A stretch of 64,000 bases of DNA from Trichosporon coremiiforme (GCA_039545355.1 BCJJ01000001.1:1-64000), one strand, 5' to 3'; positions 24,710 to 35,813 are shown, counted from the first letter of the stretch. The notes: generated from the sequence alone by a model not told the origin. Numbers and translations: made by a program.

Positions 24710-25211
24710 CTAGCTCACTACGAACATTCCGTTGATCTCCCAGGTAGTCTTTGGGGAGTAGATCAAAGCGCCGAGCTCACGCCAAGGTACGACTCGTTCC
24801 AATGGTCGAACGCGTGGGTGCGACTGCCAGCAGTGTTCTGCGCGCGAGTGCGCTCGCTCGCTTCAATGACGGAAGGCAGGGTGATGTTGGTCTGCGGTCA
24901 GCTCGGTAATTTAGACCTAGCAGCTGTCCCCAGATCTAAACCCGTTCAACTGGCCGTAGCGTCGCCGACATGCAATGCCACTCGCAGAGCGCGCAGATAA
25001 CACCACCGTGTAGGCTCGACAGACGGGCACGTTTGCGACGGGGCAGGGCAAGAAGTGATGGAGCAGAGGAGTGAAGGGCACTCACAAGCTTCTCGGAGCC
25101 GGCAGCACCAGAGCTGACACCGGAGGGTGCAGCCTTGGGCACCTGGGTGCGCTGGCGGAGGGCCTGGACAAACGCGGCCGCGTAGTCGGTCAGAGGAATA
25201 GTCTCGCTCAT
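24710..25211 (-). CDS. Hypothetical small protein, about 91 aa
   Basis: Not recognised. Three exons, all joined in phase 0: 25211-25086 (starts MSETIPLTDYAAAFVQAL, 42 aa), 24891-24781 (TNITLPSVIEASERTRAQ ... AFDHWNESYLG, 37 aa) and 24748-24710 (TTWEINGMFVVS). Intron 1 is 194 nt, with GTGAGT and CTGACCGCAG. Intron 2 would be only 32 nt; if it is not spliced, the protein ends YLGVSSAL instead. A TATATAAA box sits about 30 bp before the ATG. The sequence is soluble-looking, without signal peptide or membrane segment. Exons 1 and 2 are well supported by splice grammar; the last exon is tentative. Confidence 0.5.
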
Positions 25212-25240
25212 CGTTATCGTTTTCCCTCTGAAGCGGCTTG

Positions 25241-25248
25241 TTTATATA
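25241..25248 (-). promoter_or_regulatory. TATA box of the 91-aa gene
   Basis: TATATAAA on the minus strand, about 30 bp upstream of the start codon at 25211. Confidence 0.5.
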
Positions 25249-27039
25249 TGTTTGGGCGCCTCCACCCCCGCAGTTGCACATGTGGGTCCATTGCCGCTTG
25301 CCGCAGTTCTCCGCCCCGCTTCTGGTGTTGTGAGTGGGTGAGTGGGAAGGAGGGAAGGTCAGCGCGGTAAGTCGATGTGGAGGATGGAGGTTGCTACGGC
25401 CCTGTCCCCAACATTCCTCGTCGCGTTCCCACATCTCCTCTCTGGGCTAAGCTGGGCGCCCAGCACGCCCTGATCCGAGAGGGGGGCTTGCCGCAGATTC
25501 CCGTTTGAGGCTGCGCGGTGACAGCTATGACACGATCGCGACGCGCCTCGCCCCTTCTTGCGCGATGGAATGTGCGATAGTGCGATAGTCGGATCGGGTT
25601 TTTGGGGCGGAACCAGAGGTTGGCGGCTGCCATTGCCGGCGGTAACTCCACCCCGCTCTTGCAATCGGGTCAGATATCGGGGTGGGGCTCTCCCATATTG
25701 TGGGACGAGTGGGGGCTGCCGCTAAGCGCTCAGCTCTGTTTCGACTATGCAGCAGCGCGACAACGTGTGATACGCGTGATACAGATACGTGTGATACGAG
25801 ATAAGAATCGACGATGGGTCACCAGCGAACGCTCGAGCACGCGCATGCACACCCGGCGCCGGCGGCAAAGTCTGGCTCCATTTTCTGACCAACCTCGTGT
25901 GCTCGGTCAACGCTTTCGGCCTCCACCGAACTTCGATTGACCCTCAGCCAACTTACGCCGGTAGTTCCCATTGTTCTGGCCCACTGGGCAACGGGTCGGG
26001 CGAGGCACTGTGAAATGCCAAGCTGCCCGCTCGCTTGTGTCAGGCGCTCCTTGTCTTCCCACCCACCAACAACAGTGCACATCTGCGGGCAAGCAGACGC
26101 ACACACGTACGCACCCGGCACACTCATACCAGACACAGTGGCTGAGGGCGGGAACGTGCTTGGATCTGTGCATTCTGTGGGGCGAGCCGAGTCCATGCAG
26201 ACCGTAACTTTGGTGGGCCACAGATCGCCGCGTTCCCATGCACGAGATGTGATGTTGCAAGTCGTCGAGTTCGATGCTGGAGGGGAACTGTTGGCTGCTG
26301 GAACAACACATGGGACATGTCAGAGCATAGTACAACGTCGAACAACAGGGATACAGGGGTTATAGCAAGAGTAGAGTACACTGTGCATGCAGCAGGCTTG
26401 CAGCAGGCCGAGACGGCTGAAACAGTGTCACTGCTACCCTCATTCTGTGCGTTCTAGCCTGCCGAGGCTCCTTGCTCCGAGGCAGTGAGCAACGTCGCCG
26501 GTCGCCGCCTGCGCCGCGCAGCAGACACCTCCAGCCCGTCATTCGGTACAGATTGAGATTTTAGATACATACAACGTTTGCTAGTGATGATGCGGTGCGT
26601 GTGTTACTACAAAGCCTGAGAGATGGTTCAATGGGCCATTATGAGGCTCCCGGTGGAGAGCCCGTGTTCTATTGTCACTCTCGCCGGTTCGAGGGCCGAA
26701 TACCGACGAGATTCAATGCCAAAACGCAAACAAACAGCGAAAAGAGGAAAAGACAAAAGCGAAGTTGATGGAAGGCGGAGGTCGGTGCGGAGGCGCGGCT
26801 GGCGGGGCATGCGGGCCGACGGGCCGGTGCCGAGACCGACGTGGTCGGAGGTGGTGCACAATGTGAGAGGGCCAGATGTGGGATAGGCAACTGGGAGTGC
26901 CGTCCCGCACGCAGAGCTGCGCTACGCTGACGGTTCGACGGAGCTATGCTGAGCGGATTGAGCGACGCCACGCTGGGCCGGAAGACCTGACAGCTGCGCT
27001 GGCGCCGACCTGCGCCGCCACGCCCGAGCAGCAATGAAG
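25249..27039. other. Intergenic, no gene supported
   Basis: Frames are short and on both strands, with no exon chain or domain. A weak tandem of GTGATACG-type units is visible around 25766-25800. Confidence 0.45.
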
Positions 27040-27381
27040 CTACGCCTTGATGGCGTCAATGGACCCGTCGGCGCTAAGGATGTGCGCACGCTGCACGGCC
27101 TGCCTGGGCTCGGGCGTCTTGAGCTCAAATTCGTCGACGGGCGGCGGGCCGATGTACTCAATCGGGATGCGCGGCTCGTCGGGCGAGATGGGCTGGAACG
27201 GGCCGTAGGAGATCGACACAGGCGACGGGAGCGCGGGCACGGGCTGCTGCATGGGTCAGCTGTTGCTGTTTCGAGCACAAGCTGTGACAGCGCTTCCTCC
27301 GTGCTAGCGGTGCGAGCAGAGGGTGTGCCGAGCGCACAGAATGGGTGTACTCACCGGAGCAACGTCGTTCTGCACTGACAT
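27040..27381 (-). CDS. Hypothetical 77-aa protein, Pro-rich, acidic
   Basis: Not recognised. Exon 1 (27381-27355) encodes MSVQNDVAP. Exon 2 (27246-27040) encodes QPVPALPSPVSISYGPFQPI, then EPRIPIEYIGPPPVDEFEL and an end reading ILSADGSIDAIKA. The 108-nt intron has GTGAGT, CTGAC and GCAG, and joins in phase 0. The acceptor is a GCAGCAG pair, so one Gln may vary. The composition is clean and non-repetitive, unlike surrounding random frames. No signal peptide or membrane segment. It could be a conserved small protein of this fungal lineage; a homology search would settle it. Confidence 0.5.
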
Positions 27382-30300
27382 GGTGAGAGACAGTTACGCA
27401 GTCAGGCTGGGTGAGATTCGAGCGGCGGGGACTCGAGTGGGGATAGGTGTAACCGAAGACAAGGTTGGGCAGCCTGACGTGATCTCAGGCTCGTGGTGGG
27501 TGGTGCCGCGAGGAGCGCTGGAAAAGACAGTGGTGACAGAAGTCAAAGATGAAGAGAAAGTCTAAGAAAGAGGGAAGTTGTTGCGTGTTGTTCTCCGAGC
27601 GAGTGGCGATTGAGGCAAACGAGGGCTGATGCGGGAGTGCACGGGCTGTATATGGTGGCTGATGGTGGCGTAGAGAGGGGGACGCTGGAAAGATCAGCGA
27701 CGTATATAAAGCTCGCCCATGGGCGGATGTACTGGCAAGTGGTGTTGCAGACGAGGTCGGGCTGCGGCCATGTGTTCGGCAGGGCGGCGACGGTCTGGAC
27801 CAGGCATGACTCGGGCGACCAGGGAAAGCAGGGTGTGTGCAGGGTGTGTGCAGGGTGTGTGCAGGGTGTGTGCAGGGTGAGTGCGTGCATCACCCGAGGT
27901 GGCAACTGTGGGCCCGCCGCCGTGAGCGGCGCTGCGGCCCGGCGGGCAGTGGGCCAGGCTCTGATGGCAGAGATAGGCGACTGTTCTGCGGTGACAGGCA
28001 CGCCCTGCACAGTGTTCGCAACCGGCGCGATCCGCGGCGTACAGGTGTAGGTGTGGTGGCGACTCGCTCGATTCCAGGCCATCAAAGGCACTCATTAGGC
28101 CCCGTTAAAGCTGTTTAAGTTTTTGATGTGCGTGCTGCGGTGACTGATCCACTCCGCAGGTCGACAATTGACTGTCCCATGGCTGGATCCGCGACGTCCG
28201 CCTACGATCCGCGACGAGATTTGCTTATTCGACGGGGCCGCTTAGCCTGCTGCGACATATCAGTCGGCAGGATCTGCCAGAGTGCACGCCTGGCCGCGTG
28301 TCCGAAGAACCCTGGTCGGGCTGGCCGGACTGGGGCTGGGACCGGCCGAAAGGAAGTGCACGGAGGGTGCAATTTATCGTTCAGGGCAAAACCGACCACT
28401 AGAGCACCCTTGGCGTCATGAGCTCCACAAGCTAGAAAGCCACCAGCCTCCGCGCCAGGCAATCGGGCGAGGGCGATCCACACGCATGATCTCACGCCGT
28501 TCCCTACTCTATGCATAGCTCCTTTTGGCTTCACGCCGAAGGGCCCGGGGCAGGCCGAAGAGCGTGCCGAACCCCGTTCCACTCTACCCTGCAGGTCTGG
28601 ACCAGCAAAGCGTGCACGCAGCGGCGTAGAACGCAGAATGGCGCAGAAGAACGGACGAGCCGTGTCAGCGCAGAGATCCGCACGCCATGCTGCGGCTGCG
28701 AGAACAAACCGCCAATCACCTTCTCCCGACACGGCTGCTTCTAGCCCATAGCCCACAGAAGCATGCACAAGTCCGTGAGCGGACGACTGCGATCTCATAT
28801 CGCATCATCTAGACTCCGCATCCCCAATCTCTCGACCTATATATGAACGAGTATCCGGCGCGGGCGGAGACAGAGCGCTCCGAGATGGCTTATGAAAGGG
28901 GGGCGGCGAGGCGGCCCGGAATGAACCCCGACCATGCCACGAGTATGGCGGGCTCTATGTCGCTCTCGGGACCACCCTCGCACTCTCGTAATGAAGAGGC
29001 AGGAATGCAGGAGTCTGCAATTAATGCTGTGTCCCAAAGCACTTCGGGCATTGCGATCAACGTTCGTCGTACGCTAGTGCGGGCACGCCGACGCCAGCAC
29101 ACTGGCGCATACCATCATCACGAACGTGACTGGCACCAGGAGTGGAGCAGATGAAGAACGGACTGGGCTGCCAGGACCGAGAAGCCACCATGGATCAGAT
29201 CTACGTTCTAATCGTTCTGATCGTTCTGGCGCTCTGGCCCATCTTGCACCTGACATATGGGCTGTATCGAGCAGCAGAGTGATCTTGAGCGAGAGGCCCA
29301 ACCCCAACTGGTCACGAGGTGACTGGCCAGCCCATGCGGTCCAAAGGGGGACGCAAAGCCATGCGGTGCGGAATCTGACGCAGTCCAATCAGACCAGTGC
29401 ACATTAATCGCTTGGGGACGGCGCACGGCACCGAGAGCTGAGACCGAGACGACGCTGACGATCCGACGCGAGAGCCGTGGTTTATGAGGTCTGAGCGGCT
29501 GGAGCGGCGGCGTGTCTGAATCGAATCCAGAGTGAAAGTGAACGGTGAGTCACCAGACGACGCTAGCGAGGAAGAGTGATAGCCGCGCTATGCCATGCTC
29601 TTCGGACCCGATATGTTACTCGGGTCCATGTGTCCCGTGACTGCCCAGATCCAGAGGCGTGAGAGGGTGGCGCCGAGGCTGAGCTATCGAGGCAGGTGAT
29701 CCAGGCTTCGAGACGCGATGCGGCGAATGTTCGTCTCAGTCGCTCCGTCATGCTCGTATCCTATGTCCATCAATTCGAAGCTTACTCTGGACTCGCCCAT
29801 AAAATAGCCACTCAGCCAGGCAATCTGACGGAGACGCATTGCACGTAGATATGTAGACTCCTATCAATGCAACCTCAACCGCGATCAGACGTCGCACTCG
29901 CCCACTGTTCCAACGCGAGGAGTCGTATCATGTTTCTTCCCCAACGCAAGCTTCGGGGTACAGCGGAGCCTCGGACTGTCGCTCCGCGCTGGGTCTGCCC
30001 GGAGTTGCCCATGCTTCATGGTGTAACGTACCTCACTTTGGCTTCAATTCATCGCAACGTCAGAGTCGGCGCGGGTCGCGAGGTATGAGACTTGCGAGGA
30101 AGGAGGACAGAGATCCAAGACATCGCCTTGGGTAGGTCCATTACCATGGAAGTATTTAGCAGTCGAAGGTGAGCATGACCAGCGTTCTGGAACTTGACGC
30201 GAGCAAGGAATTCTTGGCGTCTTTTCACAGAGGGAGGATTCGGTGACTAACCATCGTGCGCACAGGAAGATGCCGATCTGTGCTTGGGTTCATGCACTTT

Positions 30301-31017
30301 GCTGAGACGCTATCGGACTGCCGTATCCGACACTGATGCTATTCGATGCCGGGTATCAACGACATTTCTACTCTGCTTTATCCCCTTGCACCACTTCAGT
30401 GATTCATTCGTCTCAGAAAAGACTCAGGAAGAGCAATGCACCTGGGCCGGGCTCCAGGTGCCCGTGCTAGTCGTCTGTGCGCAGCCACTAGTGGTCCTCA
30501 CTCCATACCGACCGAAGCGAGCTTTCTGTGTGCCGTGCATCTCTGTGCAAGCGGAATAGATTCCTCAGCAGCTTCGGAGGAACATGTCCGTCGGTCGCAC
30601 CAGCTATACGAGAGAACCCTTAGCTGACGGGCATGAGCTGTTGCTCTACTACGTGGAAATCTGAACGGGAGACAGTGACCTGCCATCTGCCGCAGCGATC
30701 TGTCGCGCTCTAACCACTGGGCTTTGGCCAGACTGTAATGCAGCCAGTTGCAATTCATCTCCAACCCTTGTCAGTCTGACAGCTCAGAATAGACCTCCTT
30801 CCTCGTCTGCATCGTCTCGCATCAACGCTCACCCGCAACCCTCCCATTGGCCGCCGGCCCGACGTCAGTCTCCTAGCCGAGAAAAAGCCGAGTGACTCTC
30901 CTTTGGGCCCCTCTCCACCCGTCGATCACATCCATCCCGACTTTTGCTGCTCCTTCTCTCCTTGTTTTCACCACAACAATCCCATTCTTCTTCTCAACTT
31001 TGAACCAAGTCGACACC
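27382..31017. other. 3.6-kb gene-poor region
   Basis: Contains an 11-bp minisatellite (27830-27884) and a 30-codon hydrophobic ORF with a strong Kozak context (29190-29282, see findings). No domain-bearing gene was found. The last 150 bases before 31018 are C/T-rich, consistent with the promoter and leader of the next gene. Confidence 0.45.
27830..27884. repeat. 11-bp minisatellite, 5 copies
   Basis: Four perfect AGGGTGTGTGC units followed by one variant (AGGGTGAGTGC). Confidence 0.9.
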
Positions 31018-31683
31018 ATGAGCGACCTCGACGTCAAGCCCGACGTCTCCGACATCTCCCGCGAAGCCTCTGCTCCCGCCTACGAGCAGCGCCCGTCTGC
31101 GCGCCGCGCCGTGCTCGTGTTCGAGGACGACCCGGACTTTGGCGAGTTCCTCGCCCCGCGCCCGCGAGCGCTGCATCCCTCTCTGATCCAGTACCCCCAG
31201 TCAACCCCTCCCCCTGCTCCCCAACAACAGCTGCACAGGCCGCCCAATCTTGGCCACTCTGGGTCTGCCCAGCCCGTCGGAAACTATCAGTCTGTCGAAA
31301 TCAACCACGCCGAGAGGCCTAGTGCCAGCAGACCGTGGCCGGTCCCTCAGGCTCAGTACGCGAACCAGCCTAAGCGGCCCCAGCAAGCTCAGCAGGGAGG
31401 CGTGAATCCGCTCGTCGTGCTCGGTGTCTTTGCCCTGCTGGCCGTGATCATTGGATCCTTCGTCTTCTTCTTCGACAAGAAGATGAAGAAGGACGAGCTC
31501 GCACATATCCGCTCACTTGTGGCTGGGGTCGTCGCGGAGTACAGGGCCGGCAAGCATGTGCCGGAGCAGCTCAAGGAGGTCGCGGACGTGCTTGACGGTG
31601 TGTTCAAGACGTACGGGTTCCAGCCGGTCGAGGTCGAGGAGGTCGTAAAGACGACGACAAGAACTGTTGCTGCCGAGCTCTGA
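31018..31683 (+). CDS. Hypothetical single-pass membrane protein
   Basis: Family not recognised. Intronless, 221 aa. Residues 1-128 are polar, Pro/Gln-rich and acidic early on (FEDDPDFGEF). Residues 131-152 form one strong transmembrane helix (PLVVLGVFALLAVIIGSFVF), followed by a basic patch (KKMKKDE). The last 60 residues are helical and charged (LAHIRSLVAGVVAEYRAGK, EVADVLDGVFKTYG). There is no N-terminal signal peptide, so the helix is likely a signal anchor. The positive residues just after it suggest that the C-terminal side stays cytosolic, which is inference. The C/T-rich leader ending CACCATG supports the chosen start. Confidence 0.75.
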   Translation: MSDLDVKPDVSDISREASAPAYEQRPSARRAVLVFEDDPDFGEFLAPRPRALHPSLIQYPQSTPPPAPQQQLHRPPNLGHSGSAQPVGNYQSVEINHAERPSASRPWPVPQAQYANQPKRPQQAQQGGVNPLVVLGVFALLAVIIGSFVFFFDKKMKKDELAHIRSLVAGVVAEYRAGKHVPEQLKEVADVLDGVFKTYGFQPVEVEEVVKTTTRTVAAEL

Positions 31684-31830
31684 CATGTATTTGGCATTGA
31701 GTCTGCTGACGGTGCTTCGATCGATGGTCTACATACCGACTCCTACTGCTGACTTCGCTACATGCACTACTGACTACGCTTTAGACCCTGCGGGTGAGAC
31801 ACCTGAGCTGCGAAAAGAAGGAGGACGGGC

Positions 31831-32182
31831 CTACTTCTTGGCGTTCGAGCCGTAGTAGTGAGTGGTCTGGTCCGAGGGCGAGTTGTACTGCGCGTAGCCG
31901 TTGCCTGGGGTTAGCTTTTAAGGGGTTCAAGGGGCAAGCGGGGACGCACCGAAGTTGGTGTAGGTCGAACCGTTCGTGTTGGAGTAGTGGTAAGTGCCAT
32001 TGGAGCTGGGCGTTAGCTAAAGATCCTTCTGCATCAAGCAGCGTACTTCGAGGAATGGTAGCCGCTGCTGCCTGTCGACGTGTTGACACGCGTGTCGTAG
32101 TTGTTGCCCTGTTGGTCAGTTAAGTCGTCACGACGAAGCTCACCTGGCTGTTGGTGCCCCGAGAGGTGATCTGGTCAGGCAT
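31831..32182 (-). CDS. Small Asn/Gly/Ser/Tyr-rich protein, copy 1
   Basis: 76 aa from four exons: 32182-32144, 32108-32047, 32005-31950, 31904-31831. Introns are 35-45 nt with CTGAC or CTAAC branch points. The protein starts MPDQITSRGTNSQ and continues with NG/GS/Y repeats (NGTYHYSNTNGSTY, GNGYAQYNSP), ending SNAKK. Without splicing no frame here is open, yet every exon joins in phase, which strongly supports the model. It aligns with the gene at 35814-36396, including the position and phase of the first intron. I recall short fungal hypothetical proteins with similar SNxNGSxY patterns, but function is unknown. No signal peptide. Confidence 0.72.
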
Positions 32183-32391
32183 TCTGGTGAGAGGATGGGG
32201 CTGTGAATGGAGAATGAGTAAGAATTAAGAGTGAGAGGAAGTCAGTCCCGTGCCTTTATGAGTTCTCAAAGGCATGTATGCACGAAAGAACGAGTGTATC
32301 AGTTGATCGTGAGATAGTTGACTGGACTTTCCACTTGCGGCATGCGAACGCGGTAGACAAGGCGACCTTTGCTTTGTTGCTGGATGGCGTT

Positions 32392-33704
32392 TCAGAGGGC
32401 ACAAATGAGCACGGTCTTCACGTGGCATACTTCTTCTCTTCCTCTACACTCGTTGATCTCGCTCTTGAATGCCTTGCGCTTGTAGTTCGCGATAGTGACC
32501 AGCTGACCTCGTCGCAGGACTCGGTAACACACCCGCCTCCAGCGGGGTTAAGCGCGAAGCCGATCCCCTTGCGCATCACCCAGCGCTTAGCGAGCGAGTG
32601 GAGGTCGTATTGGGCGTTCCTGTTCTGCCTCTGGGACTCCTCGACAAGCATCGACTTGCCGTACCCAGATAGAGTCGTGGTCGCGAAGCCGTAGAAGTCG
32701 ATGCGAGGGCGGCGGAAGTCCAAGGGATCCAGGCAGCGCGTCTCCGTCAGCGCGTGCATGACAGTGGCGATGTAGTCGCCGCTGAGTGGCTTGCCGCCTA
32801 GCTCAGCCTCGACCGCGCGAGCCTCCGCATCGCTGACCAGCTTGCGCGCGAGTGGATGGTGCGTCAGCGAGTCTTCCCACTCGGGCCAGAACACGGGAAC
32901 ACGACACGGATGACGTCGACCTCGGTGAACTGGCCCAGGAGCGACTTGACGAGCCCCTTGGAGGGGCAGCCCTGTCTGTCAGCTTTAGCGACTCAGATGA
33001 CGAAGCTTACGTCGGAGCCAGTGTACGACATCATCTTGGTGGGGAGGACGAGAACCATGTCCTTCGTCTTGCTGTTCGCTTTCGACATTGCAGGGAAGGG
33101 GACCTGGAGACCCGAGACGTTACGCACGCCGATCTTGCGCGGGTTCAGCGCGTCGATGATCGGGCACGAGCCGCCGGGACAGTTCTCGCAAATGCAGAAG
33201 GTGCGGTGCGGCGCGCACGGCATCTCGACAATACTCAGGATCTCGATGCCCTGCATGAACTCCGAGGCTTGTTCAGCGCGGATTTCGCAAGCCGACTCGC
33301 GGTGGCTGCCTAGCGTCAGGACGCGGACAAGGCGGAGCAGGTCCTTCTTCGAGATGGGGAGGGTGCTCTCGGGCTGGCTGCCTGTGGCGTCACCCTCAGG
33401 CTTGTCCTCGGCGTCTTTGGGCTTCGTCCCCCATGGCCCTTCTGGTCTTCTTGTTGCCCTTTTTGTTCTCATCGTGAGTTTCCTTGAGCTCCTCGTCGTC
33501 CTTGGGCGTCTTGGGACCAGGACTCGAAGCCGTAGAGGACTTGCTGGGTGACGCCTCCGGCGTGTCCTTGCCATCCTGTTGAGAATAAGCTCTAGCTCGC
33601 GGGAGCGGCTTGTTCTCCATCAAACAATGGCCCCTCGTTACCAACGTAACGTTGAGCACGAACGGCACCCGGCGGCCCCCGGCGGGCCACCGGGACAGGG
33701 CCAT
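32392..33704 (-). pseudogene. Decayed F-box-like family member, copy A
   Basis: Shares a core with copy B at 34047-34898: ESTLPISKKDLLRLVRVLTL, CPIIDALNPRKIGVRN and VLVLPTKMMSY. An intron with GTAAGC and CTGACAGACAG lies between about 32973 and 33011. It then runs into VIRVVF, where an 8-nt tandem duplication shifts the frame before FWPEWEDSLTHHPLARKL. The following 130 residues (to about 32430) extend beyond copy B. Another frame change is likely near the 3' end, and one near 33440 separates the core from the Lys/Glu-rich 5' frame. The N-terminal F-box-like part is missing. Several frame breaks make it a pseudogene unless the assembly is at fault. The role is unknown. Confidence 0.6.
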
Positions 33705-34046
33705 GGCTCACTCTCACTAGTACTTAAGTAGCCAGAGACGTCGGTCAGTCGATGCATGTTCTTCATTCTAGTTCTCCTCCATACCAGTGCAACTCAACAC
33801 CATCCTTAGTCGGCGTATGCCCCGTCGATCACGAAGCTCGATGAGCCGTCTCGCGCAGCCTGTGCATCATTTGACATTCAGGAACGTCGCTGTCAGGCTG
33901 CTCGGTCTACCCGACAGGAACTCTAGATGCAACGGAGGTGCGACAGCGGTGTGAACATGACCCAGTCTCATAGCACGGACACATGCATATGGGGAAATTC
34001 GGCGCACTAAGGCTGAAGGGAATAACCTTGGTCCGAGGCGCTGCTC
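33705..34046. other. Spacer between the two decayed paralogs
   Basis: 342 bp with no supported coding sequence. Confidence 0.5.
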
Positions 34047-34898
34047 TCAGTCCCACTCGGGCCAAAAGACGATCTTGATCACGTTGGCTGCGTGGAACCG
34101 CCCGGTGAACGACCAGGCAAGGCGCTTGGGCAAACCAGACGCGTTCTGATATCAGCTCGCCGAGGGCGGGCTAGCTCACAGTGGAGTCGTGAATATACGT
34201 CTCCACGGTGGGGAGGACTAAGACGACCTCCTTCGTGTTGCTGTTCAAGGACCAGAGGGCGGGAGGGGGAGTGAGCGGTGCGAGAAGTTGTGCAGAACGA
34301 GCTTGCGGGGGTTAATGGCGCTGATGATGGGACACGGGGTCTCGGGAACACCCGTGTCAGGAATGCTGCAGCAGACTGGGATGATGACGCCGTCGTGCAC
34401 CGGAGTATTGACGATGCAAAACACGTCGACATTGGTCACGTACTTGCGGAAGGAGGTGTACCACACCGCACAGCTATGCGAATGGTGCGAGCCCAGCGTC
34501 AGCACGTGAACAAAGCTGAGCAGCTCCTTTTTGCTCAAGGGCAAAGTACTCTCGGTGGTGTGGCCGCCGGACCAGTACTAGGGAACGCGAGCCATGTTAC
34601 CGAACGTCGGGAACTTGAGGTGCTCGCAGGTCACACTGTCGACAAGGCTGCAGAAGCCGAAGAGATCATCTGTAGGTCATGGAACGCGCCATAGAAGAAG
34701 GACTCAGTTGTTTTCCCACACAGCGACGGTGTCGTAGAGCACAGGGCCGACCAAGGCGTAGAGGTTGCGGTTGGAGCGCATAAGATGGAAGAGAGACGTA
34801 CGATCGGCGCGCGCGTACTGGGCGATGCGGTAGACAACATGAGGCAAAGCCATCACCTCGTTGACGACGGTGGTCAGGCGGTCTTTATCCCCCGTCAT
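34047..34898 (-). pseudogene. Decayed F-box-like family member, copy B
   Basis: The first exon reads as an F-box-like start: VMALPHVVYRIAQYARADR, then LFHLMRSNRNLYALVGPVLY. After WENN the frame shifts into SFFYGAFHDLQ, shifts again into LFGFCSLVDSV, and meets a stop (TAG) before YWSGGHTTESTLPLSKKELL. The core (LGSHH, CPIISAINPRKLVLHNFS) is followed by another shift to KEVVLVLPTVETY. A splice-like intron leads to a last exon ending VIKIVFWPEWD, where copy A continues further. At least three frameshifts and one stop mark it as a pseudogene. Together with copy A it suggests a lineage-specific multigene family. Confidence 0.65.
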
Positions 34899-35345
34899 CG
34901 TTCAACAAGTGATGCCAATGAGGAGTTGAGAGCTGGAGAGAGTCGAGATTACGACAGCGTTGCCTTTATACGGACCCAGCTCGCGCCTGCAAGCTGTAGG
35001 GGCTCTGCGGGATCTTGTGTGTTCATTGAAGCAGGGGTCCGAGGTGTGTGCAGCCTGGCCAACGAAACTCGCCCCACACACACCTAACTGCAGTCGGCGA
35101 CTGCCAAGGATTGCACCGCTCGCCCCTCACAGCTCCCTCTTCACTCGAGGGCGCAGTGATGCTCTCCTGGCCCGCAGATCTCTGGATCCACTGATCTCCG
35201 CTTTCTCCTCCTGGCAGAGCCCCCTCCTTGCTCAGATGCGTTCGTCCTTACAGTGGGGGTTGCTCTTGCAACAACAGGCTTGGGGTTCGGGCGATGCTTC
35301 TTCCTCGCTGGACTCCGATTCATTGGTTTCCTCGTTTCCTCGGTT
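34899..35345. other. Intergenic, no gene supported
   Basis: No supported exon. A basic minus-strand frame (35141-35345) overlaps the neighbouring ORF out of frame and is probably chance. Confidence 0.4.
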
Positions 35346-35717
35346 TCATGGCCCAGCCGCTCGGAATAGCCAACAATCGCCCAAACCGTCGTGGTTGAGG
35401 ATATCGTAGCGGTCGTCAACGAAGACACGGAAATCCACGTGTTGCTGCCTGATGCGGGCACACCCTGGTGGATGCACCTCGCGCGCGAGCCCGATATTGC
35501 ATGCATCCCCGCACTTGAGGGATTCATAGCCAGCCCGCTGCGTCACCACGCCACGCGCAGGAGTTGGCTTCGTGATGTCGGAATCTACTTCGTCCCGGCT
35601 GGGGTTGAAGACGGCGCTCAGGTCATGACGGCAGCCCGTGCGATGGGCCTCGCGCACGCGGTCTATCGAGCAGCCTTCACCGCATTGGAGGGGGTAGTAA
35701 ACCTCCCGGCGGAGCAC
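35346..35717 (-). CDS. Hypothetical ORF with two Cys-containing repeats
   Basis: About 123 aa without a clear ATG; the frame is open to about 35760, where an acceptor-like TGCACAG precedes it. It may therefore be a 3' exon, possibly of the gene at 35814-36396. Two related units of about 26 residues are seen: YYPLQCGEGCSIDRVREAH...GC and YESLKCGDACNIGLAREVH...GC. Each holds the pattern Y-x2-L-x-CG-x2-C-x-I-x4-RE-x-H-x3-GC. The two units are only moderately similar in DNA, so the duplication is old and the pattern has been kept. No family recognised. Confidence 0.35.
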   Translation of the reverse strand: MLRREVYYPLQCGEGCSIDRVREAHRTGCRHDLSAVFNPSRDEVDSDITKPTPARGVVTQRAGYESLKCGDACNIGLAREVHPPGCARIRQQHVDFRVFVDDRYDILNHDGLGDCWLFRAAGP

Positions 35718-35813
35718 TAATTGCCGAGAAGCAGGACGCTGTGCAGTTGCAGCACCGGTGAGTGTTGGGATATGGAAAAACGGGAATTAATTACCATTAG
35801 GCTGCTGGATCGC

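Noticed and set aside
27694..28095. 133-codon minus-strand ORF
   Set aside because: Largely translation of the 11-bp minisatellite (HPAHTLHTP units) with no domain.
30661..30745. tRNA-like sequence on the minus strand (CCCAGTGGTTAGAGCGC, then CCCGTTCAGATTTCC)
   Set aside because: The A-box-like part is good but the B box is altered, and no acceptor stem or anticodon arm of correct size can be folded. At best a tRNA remnant.
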